DNA of 7,914 bases from Rubritepida sp. (lineage in GTDB: Bacteria > Pseudomonadota > Alphaproteobacteria > Acetobacterales > Acetobacteraceae), in the NCBI GenBank assembly GCA_014376425.1, contig JACMRO010000543.1:1-7914 (forward strand). The letters are read 5' to 3'. Shown here piece by piece: positions 1-5,848 of the stretch (positions are counted from its first letter, which is position 1; each line of letters opens with the position of its first letter). Below the pieces are notes generated by a model, which searched no databases, had not been told where the DNA came from, and saw nothing but the letters and a program-made list of their open reading frames with translations. A program made the translations under genes and the position numbers.

Positions 1-216
1 ACCGGACCGTCAAGGACGCCACTACCAAGGCCTTCCACTATCCGAGCCTCGACGCGCTGAAGGCACATGTCCTGGCCTTCGTCGCGGCCTACAACTTCGC
101 CAAACACCTCAAAGCGCTCCGATGGCGCACACCGTTCCAAAGCATCTGCGACGCTTGGCAACGAGGCCCATCACCGTTCAAGATTAACCCACACCACCTC
201 ACCCCGGGACTAAACA
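1..216 (+). mobile_element. Right end of an IS481-family insertion sequence (partial)
   Basis: The window opens inside an insertion sequence whose transposase reads rightwards. The outer end is placed at base 216: read on the minus strand, the terminus is TGTTTAGTCCCGGGG, and a 5'-TGT tip is typical of IS481-family ends. The next six bases are CCTAGA, which fit the NCTAGN target reported for Bordetella IS481. The left end and the matching inverted repeat lie outside the window, so the boundary is inferred from one end only. The element stops 16 bases before the stop codon of the convergent solute-binding-protein gene, so it landed just beyond that gene without breaking it. Confidence 0.72.
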
Positions 217-221
217 CCTAG
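3..221 (+). CDS. IS481-family transposase, C-terminal fragment
   Basis: This is the last 72 codons of a transposase whose start lies upstream of the window. The visible protein runs from RTVKDATTKAFHY, through FVAAYNFAKHLKALRWRTPF, to the terminus HLTPGLNT. This matches the tail of the rve/DDE integrase-core domain of IS481-type transposases, where an RT(I/V)K-AT segment follows the final catalytic Glu and an AAYNFA-LK-L-TP(F/Y) helix precedes a PGLNT end. The catalytic D, D and E residues themselves are not in the window. The frame is open to a TAG at 219-221. The last sense codon straddles the IS edge and the stop belongs to the flanking target. An IS3-type transposase is the main alternative, but the C-terminus reads as IS481. 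Whether the full gene is intact cannot be judged. Confidence 0.85.
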   Translation, partial: RTVKDATTKAFHYPSLDALKAHVLAFVAAYNFAKHLKALRWRTPFQSICDAWQRGPSPFKINPHHLTPGLNT

Positions 222-222
222 A
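217..222. repeat. Putative 6-base target-site duplication (CCTAGA) at the IS end
   Basis: CCTAGA directly abuts the putative IS terminus and fits the NCTAGN consensus known for IS481 insertion, which makes 6-base duplications. Only one copy can be seen; the other would flank the unseen left end. Its TAG serves as the transposase stop codon. Confidence 0.5.
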
Positions 223-232
223 GCGCCGGTGG

Positions 233-1720
233 TCAGCCCGGCGGCAACCGCAGTCCCGAGAAGCGGATCAGGCCGTCCGGCGCGGGTTCAAAGCCTGTCA
301 TCCGCGCACGCAGCCCCCAAAACCAACGGTAATGATAGAGGATGAGCATCGGCCGGTCCGCCATCCACTGCCGTGCTGCTCCTTCATACAAGACGCGACG
401 CACGGCCGTATCTGTGGATTGGCGGGCAGCGATGAAGGCCGCATCCACTGCTGCGTTGCGATAGCCCATACGGTTGAGAAACCCATCCGAGGCGATCCAG
501 AGGGCGATATTGCCGTCCGGGTCAGCGCGGCCCGACCAAATGCCAAAGGACACATCGTAGCGGCCACCCTCGGCACGCGCGACCATGGCCGCGGATTCAA
601 GCGTTTCGATCCGCATCTGAAAGCCCGCCTCGGCCACCATGGATTGCATGATCTCGGAGACCTGGGTTTCGACGGGGCTGTTGGGCGTGAGCAGTGTGAA
701 GACCGGGTTGGGCTGCCCGGCCTCTCGCAGCAAAGCGCGCGCGCGGGCCACGTCGCGGGCTGGTGGCGGAAGTGATGCGAAATGGTAGGGCGCGCCTGGA
801 ACCTCGGGCTGGTTGCTCGGGACGAACAGCCCTCCCAGAGCGACACGGTTAATGGCCGCGCGGTCGATGCTGAGTTCGAACGCCTCACGCAGACGCGGAT
901 CGCGCAGCGCGCCGGTGGTCGTGTTGAAGTAGATGGCCTGATAGGCGATCGATGTGGTCTCGGCGATCACGACGCGACTGTCCCGCCGGGCGGCAGCGAC
1001 ATCGGCCGGCGCGACCCGCTCGATCAGATCAAGCTGCCCTGATCGCAAGTTTAGCAGCCGCACCGTGCTGTCTGGCATGGGCCGCATGATGATGCGCTGG
1101 ACGTGGATATTGGCAGCGTTCCAGTGCTCCGGCACGCGCTCCAATTCGATACGATCCTGCGGGACGCGGCGCGTCAGGCGAAAGGGGCCGGAGCAGACAG
1201 GCTCCTCGCCAATGCGCCCGCCCAGCCGCGCCAGCGCGGTCGGCGACATGATCATGCCCGAGCGGTCGGACAGGACGGAAAGCAGCGGGGCGTAGGGTTG
1301 GCTGAGGCGAATGATCACCGTGCGTGCGTCCGGCGCCTCGACCTCCGTCACCGGGCGCAGTTCTGATCTTCGAACCGATTCAGGCGCGCTGCGGTAGCGG
1401 TCCAGGTTAACCTTCACCGCCGCCGCGTCCAGCGCTGTGCCGTCATGGAACCGGCCATCGGTGCGAAGCGTCAGGCGCAGCGTGCGGCCCTCATCCTCCC
1501 AGTCCCAGGCGGTCGCGAGTTCGGGCCGGAAGGAGAGATCCGGCGCCACATCCAGCAGCCGGTCGCACAGCGCGGTGAAAACCACACGATCGACGAACGC
1601 GCCGGAGCGCGCCGGGTCCAGCGTATTCGGGTCAGCCGCCAAACCGATGCGCAGGGTTTGCCCGAACGCCGGAAGCGCCAGTGCGGCAGCCACCAGGAAA
1701 AACGGGGCCATGCGCATCAT
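233..1720 (-). CDS. ABC transporter substrate-binding protein, family 5 (SBP-B)
   Basis: This is a 495-residue periplasmic receptor for a peptide/nickel/opine-type ABC importer (SBP_bac_5, DppA/OppA-like). Residues 1-20 form a short Sec signal peptide with a hydrophobic core LVAAALALPAF and a likely cut after AFG (Q21 first); there is no lipobox. Family landmarks are DPNTLDP near 30-36, FHDGT at 91-95, CSGPF at 176-180 and a DPRLREAFELSIDR segment ending near 287. The mature protein has exactly two cysteines, C52 and C176, likely a disulfide. The chosen start overlaps the stop of the upstream dehydrogenase (ATGA) and has a strong GGAGG at 1727-1731, six bases away. A longer frame to 1882 lies inside the dehydrogenase gene and lacks a signal peptide at its N-terminus. 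The second Met (1717) is an alternative. The gene ends 10 bases from the IS target site. The ligand is unknown. Confidence 0.93.
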   Translation of the reverse strand: MMRMAPFFLVAAALALPAFGQTLRIGLAADPNTLDPARSGAFVDRVVFTALCDRLLDVAPDLSFRPELATAWDWEDEGRTLRLTLRTDGRFHDGTALDAAAVKVNLDRYRSAPESVRRSELRPVTEVEAPDARTVIIRLSQPYAPLLSVLSDRSGMIMSPTALARLGGRIGEEPVCSGPFRLTRRVPQDRIELERVPEHWNAANIHVQRIIMRPMPDSTVRLLNLRSGQLDLIERVAPADVAAARRDSRVVIAETTSIAYQAIYFNTTTGALRDPRLREAFELSIDRAAINRVALGGLFVPSNQPEVPGAPYHFASLPPPARDVARARALLREAGQPNPVFTLLTPNSPVETQVSEIMQSMVAEAGFQMRIETLESAAMVARAEGGRYDVSFGIWSGRADPDGNIALWIASDGFLNRMGYRNAAVDAAFIAARQSTDTAVRRVLYEGAARQWMADRPMLILYHYRWFWGLRARMTGFEPAPDGLIRFSGLRLPPG

Positions 1721-2460
1721 GAACGACCTCCATCGACGGAGAGGATTTGCCCCGATACCCAGTCCGATGCCGGGTCGGCAAAGAAAAGCACCGCATTTGC
1801 GATGTCTTCGGGCCGGCCAGGGCGCCGGCAATGGATACCCTCCAGCAGCCGTGCCTGACCTTCGGGGCCATAACTTGCCCATTGCTTTTCGGTCGCGGGA
1901 TTGGAGCGAATAAAGCCCGGCGCCACACTGTTGGCCGTGATGCCGTGGCGGGCGAATTCAAAAGAAAGCTGTTTGGTCAACCCGACCAGCGCGTGTTTGG
2001 CGGACGTGTACGCCTGGATCCCGGTCAGGCTCGGCCGCAGCCCCGCCCCCGAGGCTATGGTGACGATACGACCCTGACCCGCCCGCTGCATGATCGGTGC
2101 TGCCGCCTGCGCGCACCACAGCGTGCTCTCCAGATTGGCCTGGAAGATGACCTGCCAATCCGCCTCCGTGATCTCCGCCAAGGGTCGGCCGACCTGGCCG
2201 CGCACGCCGCCGGCGCAGCAGACCAGGATGTCGATGCCGCCTTCCGCCGCATCGACCTCGGCCATCACGCGATGCACCTCGGCGCGGTCCGACAGATCGA
2301 GCGAGCGGCGCTGCACGGCGTCGGCGCCTGCCAGCGCCTCGGCATCAAGATCCAGCGCCCAGACTCGTGCACCCTCGGCGCCAAAAGCGCGAGCAACGGC
2401 GCGACCAATGCCTTGCGCGGCACCGGTGACGACCACACGGCCGTTCAGGAAACGCGGCAT
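1717..2460 (-). CDS. Classical short-chain dehydrogenase/reductase (SDR)
   Basis: This 247-residue NAD(P)-dependent oxidoreductase is of the usual length for a classical SDR. The Rossmann motif TGAAQGIG is at 12-19. Asp37 at the end of strand beta-2 favours NAD(H) over NADP(H). The catalytic tetrad is complete: Asn109, Ser137, Tyr151 and Lys155 (YTSAK). The C-terminus ends GQILSVDGG, as expected. One oddity is that the structural NNAG motif reads CCAG (81-84). The start at 2460 begins with MPRFLNGRVVVTG, the normal lead-in to beta-1, and overlaps the reductase gene upstream by 16 bases; a Met at 2490 would add ten unconserved residues. The stop overlaps the SBP-B start by ATGA. It probably oxidises or reduces a hydroxy/keto intermediate of the imported compound. 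The FabG role is unlikely in this setting, but the exact substrate is not readable. Confidence 0.93.
   Translation of the reverse strand: MPRFLNGRVVVTGAAQGIGRAVARAFGAEGARVWALDLDAEALAGADAVQRRSLDLSDRAEVHRVMAEVDAAEGGIDILVCCAGGVRGQVGRPLAEITEADWQVIFQANLESTLWCAQAAAPIMQRAGQGRIVTIASGAGLRPSLTGIQAYTSAKHALVGLTKQLSFEFARHGITANSVAPGFIRSNPATEKQWASYGPEGQARLLEGIHCRRPGRPEDIANAVLFFADPASDWVSGQILSVDGGRS
1727..1731 (-). promoter_or_regulatory. Ribosome binding site for SBP-B that fixes its start
   Basis: The minus strand reads GGAGG, six bases upstream of the ATG at 1720. It lies inside the last codons of the dehydrogenase gene. It is among the best Shine-Dalgarno matches in the window and supports the 1720 start over the upstream in-frame Met at 1882. 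Confidence 0.75.
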
Positions 2461-3473
2461 ACGGCCAAAACCTCGTCCAATGTGGCCCATGACTGGGTGC
2501 GTCGGCCGTCCTCGATGTCATGGATCAGGGCGACAAGCCGACGGATTGCGGGGGTTTGGACGCCGTGCGACGCGCCGATTTCGGCGATGAGGGCGATCTG
2601 GGCGTCAACCTCCGTGCGGCGCTTGCGAACGGCCAGGTCACGCCAGATGCCCGAATGCGTCTTGGCGGTGTGGCGGTTGTGCTCGGCGAGCAGCGCGACC
2701 GAAGCGCGCGCGGCAGATTCCGGGGCTTCGGGCATGAAGGCCATGGGGTCGAAGCCATCGAAGCCGACCGGCGTCACGCCCTCGGCCAGCGCCACGGCCA
2801 TCACCTCGGACCCCAGGCCATGCCAAACTGGAAAATAGGCGGCAGCGTCGAAGTTCTCGGTCATCGAGGCGTTGTTCAGGGCGGTGCCAAACAGCATCGC
2901 GCCATAGGCGAGCTTGCCCCACAGGTAGCCCCAGATATTGTCGGTCAACACCGCATCGGGTTCGAAGAGGGCGAGTGTGGCATGCATCGCACGCACCCGT
3001 TCGGTGAAGGCCCCATCGATCTCGCCCACCACCGTGGCGCCGCGATTGCCGAACAGGATGCGCCCGGGCGCGATCCAGTCTGCCCCGAAATTTACAAAGC
3101 AGCCCATGGTGCGCGCGGCGCCGATTTCAGCCGCGATGGCGCGCTCGTTCAGCCCGTTCTGCGCGGACAGGACAAAGCCATCCTCGGCCAGGAAGGGCTT
3201 GAGAGCGGCCGTGGCGGCGACCGTGTCCTGCGCCTTCACCGCCAGGATGATTCGGCAGTATTCGTTCCGCAGAAGCCCAGGCGTCGTCGCCCGCACCGCC
3301 TGCGTGAACGCCTCGACCGGTCCCTCGATGGTAAGGCCCTGCGCATTCATGGCCGCGACATGCGCCTCCACCTGATCCACGAGCAGGACGTCCTCCCCGG
3401 CCCGCGCCAGATAGGCGCCGAGCGTGCCGCCAATGGCGCCGGCGCCCCAGATCAGCAGCGTGTCGCGGCTCAT
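2445..3473 (-). CDS. Ketopantoate reductase (ApbA/PanE) family oxidoreductase
   Basis: This is a 342-residue cytoplasmic 2-oxoacid reductase-type enzyme. The N-terminal Rossmann domain has GAGAIGG at 10-16. Further family marks are Lys80 (VKAQDT), QNG at 105-107, the catalytic Lys187 in WGKLAYG, and a C-terminal helical domain with RRTEVD at 285-290, whose Glu288 corresponds to E. coli PanE Glu256. Ungapped alignment after Lys187 places Gly191 and Phe195 where E. coli PanE has Asn180 and Asn184, which contact ketopantoate. The protein is also somewhat longer than the roughly 300-residue PanE. Together with the catabolic-looking context, this argues for a different substrate, so panE is not assigned. 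The start shares ATGA with the stop of the creatininase-family gene, and the 3' end overlaps the SDR start. Domain assignment is firm; function is inferred. Confidence 0.92.
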   Translation of the reverse strand: MSRDTLLIWGAGAIGGTLGAYLARAGEDVLLVDQVEAHVAAMNAQGLTIEGPVEAFTQAVRATTPGLLRNEYCRIILAVKAQDTVAATAALKPFLAEDGFVLSAQNGLNERAIAAEIGAARTMGCFVNFGADWIAPGRILFGNRGATVVGEIDGAFTERVRAMHATLALFEPDAVLTDNIWGYLWGKLAYGAMLFGTALNNASMTENFDAAAYFPVWHGLGSEVMAVALAEGVTPVGFDGFDPMAFMPEAPESAARASVALLAEHNRHTAKTHSGIWRDLAVRKRRTEVDAQIALIAEIGASHGVQTPAIRRLVALIHDIEDGRRTQSWATLDEVLAVCRVS

Positions 3474-4171
3474 GCCCAGCCATCCCGCAGAATGTCGCGC
3501 GTCTCCTCGACGGCGACGTTCCAGATATCCAGCATCTCCTCGTCGGGCCGCTGATAGACGCCGCCGAAATTGCCATCACCGAGCAGACGCCGCGCCTCGG
3601 CGGGTGGCAGGCTGCGAAGCCGGTCCAGGTCCACCATCGACTTGCGCCCCTCGGGCTGGGCCAGGTTGGCCAGCCGCGTCCAGGGGAAGTTCTCCATCCA
3701 GGAGGCATGCGAAGCGACCGGATCGTGGTGCATCACCTGCGCCATGGTGCGCGGCGCATTCCACCAATTGTGGAAGCGGATGCGGCAATCCGGATGCGCC
3801 CCCATGAACTCCAGCGCCGCCGTCTGCGAGGGCGTGTTACCGCCATGCCCATTGACCAGAAGGATGCGCCGGAAGCCTGTCCGGTGCAGGCTGTCCAGAA
3901 CATCCCACACCACGCGCGCATGCGTCTCCGCCCGCAGCGAGACCGTGCCCGGATAGGCCATGAAGGAGGGCGTGATGCCATAAGCCAGCGCCGGGAACAC
4001 CGGTACACCCAGGGGCTCCGCCGCCTCGGCCGCGACGCGCTCGGAGAGGATGCTGTCCACTGCAAGGCTCAGATGGGCGTGCTGCTCGGTGCTGCCGAGC
4101 GGCACCACGGCGCGATCATCGGATGCAAGCCAGGCCTCGACCTGCATCCAGTTCATCTCGGCGATTTTCAT
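3470..4171 (-). CDS. Creatininase/creatinine amidohydrolase family protein
   Basis: This 233-residue cytoplasmic metallo-amidohydrolase is close to the usual family length of 240-260. Visible metal-site motifs are GSTEQHAHLSLAVD (Glu29, His31, Asp39), NGHGGN (His109) and SHASWMEN (His155, Glu160). The first motif is one residue shorter than the common EQHGPHLP--TD form. Creatininase Glu122 has no counterpart in NGHGGN, which is usual for relatives that are not true creatininases. Known members hydrolyse creatinine and other cyclic or linear amides, or process the mycofactocin precursor (MftE); no mycofactocin genes are present here. The start at 4171 follows the SBP-A stop by ten bases and has GAGG eight bases upstream. 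Farther in-frame Met codons lie inside the SBP-A gene. The stop overlaps the next gene by ATGA. Probably the hydrolytic step of the locus; the substrate is unknown. Confidence 0.9.
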   Translation of the reverse strand: MKIAEMNWMQVEAWLASDDRAVVPLGSTEQHAHLSLAVDSILSERVAAEAAEPLGVPVFPALAYGITPSFMAYPGTVSLRAETHARVVWDVLDSLHRTGFRRILLVNGHGGNTPSQTAALEFMGAHPDCRIRFHNWWNAPRTMAQVMHHDPVASHASWMENFPWTRLANLAQPEGRKSMVDLDRLRSLPPAEARRLLGDGNFGGVYQRPDEEMLDIWNVAVEETRDILRDGWA

Positions 4172-4181
4172 GACCCGAGCC

Positions 4182-5768
4182 TCAGCGCACCACGGGCACG
4201 ATATCCATCGCCAGCGTGTCTTCATCCGCGCGGGCACGAACCAGGTTTACCCGGTCCCGCCGCATCGCCCAGGCCGAGGTGATGGAAGTGAGCGGCAGCG
4301 AGACGCGCAAGGCATTGAACCGCGCGCCGACCTGCTGGAGCAGTTGCTCCCGCCTTGCATTGTCGAGTTCGCCCCCGGCACGCTGGATCAAGGTGTCCAG
4401 CTCTGCATCGGAGAAGCCGCGCCAATTGAAGGCGCCCAGGCGCAGCGCCGGGTTATTGCTGTGGCCGACAGAGGAATACGTGTAATGCGCCTCGCCCGTC
4501 AGCGTGCCCCAGCCTGACATCACGGCCGAAAGCTCGCCGCGCGAGCGGGCGGGGAACAGCACGGCCGCGGGCTGCCCGGCCGCCTGCACCTCGATGCCGA
4601 TGCGCGCCAGCATCTGTGCCATGGCCGTGCCCACGCCACGGTCGCCCGGCAGGCGGTCATTGGTGAAGTTCAGTGTGAAGCGAAAACCATTTGGCAGCCC
4701 GGCCTCCGCCAGCAACGCTCGGGCACGGACCAGATTGGGCGTCGGCACCGGGAGCGCTGGGTTGAAGCCGAAGATGCGCTGCGTGACCATCTGGCCCTGC
4801 GGCGTGCCGAGGCCTTCCATCGCGACATCGGCCAACACGCGGCGGTCCAGCGCAAGATCCACCGCCTCACGCACGCGCGAATCGCGGAACGGGTTCTGCG
4901 GCAGGCGTGAGCCATCCCGCGCGCTCACCTGGGGTGTCGGCTCGCGGAAGTCGAACTCCATGTTGAAGACGTAGATCGTGTCGGCCCTGATCACCCGCAG
5001 CGTCGTGTCTCGTTCCATCGTCGTCACGTCCGCGGCGGGAACGCGGACGATCATGTCCACTTGCCCTGTCCGTAGCTGCGCCACGCGGGCCGCGTCATTC
5101 GGGATTTCGCGACGGACATGGCGCGCCCAGGGCTGGCGGCCGCCCCAATAGGTGTCATTGCGCTCCAGGATCAACTGCTCGCGCGGCGTCCAGGAGACGA
5201 AGCGATAGGGCCCGGTGCCGATGGCGGCGCGGCCCGAATTGAACGCCTCGTTGCTGTCCTGCGGCGTCAGCCCAGCGGTGGCCCGGGCGGAGGTGATGAA
5301 CAGCCGGATGAAGTCATTGGGCAGGGTCGGCGCCGGGCCATCGGTGACGACGCGGATCGTCAGCGGATCGACGATCTGCACATCCTGCACGCGGCGCACA
5401 TAGATGCGCGTGGGGTTGGGGCCCGAGAGCGTCTGCATCCGCCGGATCGAGGCCGCGACATCCTCGGCCGTAAAGGGCGAACCGTCATGGAAAGTGACGC
5501 CGGCGCGCAGCTTGAACTCCCAGGTCGTCGCATCCACCGCACGCCAGCTCTCGGCCAAGCCCGGCTCGAGCTGGAGCTGATCACCGGACCAGACCAGTGT
5601 ATCGAAGACGTGTTTCAGCGCCTCGGCCTGGGTACCGGTCGCAGTGAAATGCGGATCGATCGATTCGGGGCCGGCCCGCACGCCCAGTGTCAGTGTCTGT
5701 GCCTGGGATTGGGTGCCGATCATGGCCATGGCGGCCACGAGAACGATGCGCTTGAGTGTCGATGTCAT
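4182..5768 (-). CDS. ABC transporter substrate-binding protein, family 5 (SBP-A)
   Basis: This is a 528-residue periplasmic receptor of the DppA/OppA class (SBP_bac_5). It is the first gene of the minus-strand operon and is divergent from the permease genes. The signal peptide spans residues 1-23 (TLKR, then IVLVAAMAMIG), with a likely cut after SQA. Landmarks are VTFHDGSPF at 91-99, AIGTGPYRF at 182-190 and NPFRDSRVREAVDLALDR at 292-309. Just before the last lies a loop (EPTPQVSARDGSRLPQ) that I recognise from an alphaproteobacterial subgroup. It has no cysteines, unlike SBP-B, and the two differ throughout, so they are not a recent duplication. The start at 5768 puts the basic residues and hydrophobic core at the N-terminus. 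A Met at 5801 would add eleven residues without a visible Shine-Dalgarno. It probably serves the adjacent permeases; its ligand is unknown. Confidence 0.93.
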   Translation of the reverse strand: MTSTLKRIVLVAAMAMIGTQSQAQTLTLGVRAGPESIDPHFTATGTQAEALKHVFDTLVWSGDQLQLEPGLAESWRAVDATTWEFKLRAGVTFHDGSPFTAEDVAASIRRMQTLSGPNPTRIYVRRVQDVQIVDPLTIRVVTDGPAPTLPNDFIRLFITSARATAGLTPQDSNEAFNSGRAAIGTGPYRFVSWTPREQLILERNDTYWGGRQPWARHVRREIPNDAARVAQLRTGQVDMIVRVPAADVTTMERDTTLRVIRADTIYVFNMEFDFREPTPQVSARDGSRLPQNPFRDSRVREAVDLALDRRVLADVAMEGLGTPQGQMVTQRIFGFNPALPVPTPNLVRARALLAEAGLPNGFRFTLNFTNDRLPGDRGVGTAMAQMLARIGIEVQAAGQPAAVLFPARSRGELSAVMSGWGTLTGEAHYTYSSVGHSNNPALRLGAFNWRGFSDAELDTLIQRAGGELDNARREQLLQQVGARFNALRVSLPLTSITSAWAMRRDRVNLVRARADEDTLAMDIVPVVR

Positions 5769-5848
5769 GGTGTGCTGGCCCGCCTCGAAAATACGTCGCA
5801 TGCTAAGAACGCCGGGGTCTTCGAGTCCATGGCCATCGCAGGAAGTTT
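5769..5848. promoter_or_regulatory. Divergent intergenic control region between the two operons
   Basis: This 80-base gap separates the minus-strand receptor/enzyme operon from the plus-strand permease operon and must hold or abut the promoters of both, unless transcription starts inside a gene. I see no convincing -35/-10 pair on either strand. Visible structure includes a 6-base inverted repeat CTCGAA (5784-5789) and TTCGAG (5820-5825), the palindrome GCATGC (5798-5803) and the 8-base palindrome ATGGCCAT (5829-5836). Any of these could be operator sequence or chance. No regulator gene is in the window. Confidence 0.5.
5840..5845 (+). promoter_or_regulatory. Ribosome binding site of the first permease gene
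   Basis: AGGAAG lies just upstream of the ATG at 5849, with AGGA five bases away. It is a reasonable Shine-Dalgarno and supports that start. Confidence 0.6.

Noticed and set aside
224..243. Stem CGCCGG/CCGGCG at the end of SBP-B as a terminator
   Set aside because: It is only six pairs with an eight-base loop, it overlaps the coding end and no U-run follows on the minus-strand transcript.
1721..1882. N-terminal extension of SBP-B up to the Met at 1882
   Set aside because: It lies inside the SDR gene, would bury the signal peptide, and a strong GGAGG plus ATGA overlap supports 1720.
2461..2490. Ten-residue extension of the SDR to the Met at 2490
   Set aside because: The added residues are not part of the SDR fold and no better Shine-Dalgarno is present; MPRFLNGRVVVTG is the normal beginning.
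1747..2838. Long plus-strand open frame (363 codons) opposite the SDR and reductase genes
   Set aside because: It has no recognisable domain, is rich in Arg/Ala/Gly/Asp typical of antisense frames in GC-rich DNA, and lies opposite two genes with complete catalytic motifs.
2520..3554. Long plus-strand open frame (344 codons) opposite the reductase gene
   Set aside because: It is a codon-bias shadow with no domain, while the minus-strand gene has full Rossmann and catalytic motifs.
3470..4171. Mycofactocin system (MftE is a creatininase homologue, and SDRs accompany it)
   Set aside because: No MftA/B/C/D/F-like genes are present, and the neighbours are transporter and PanE-type genes.
5769..5848. 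A defined sigma-70 promoter in the divergent region
   Set aside because: A TATTTT-like -10 can be seen on the minus strand but without a -35 at acceptable spacing, so no promoter is called.
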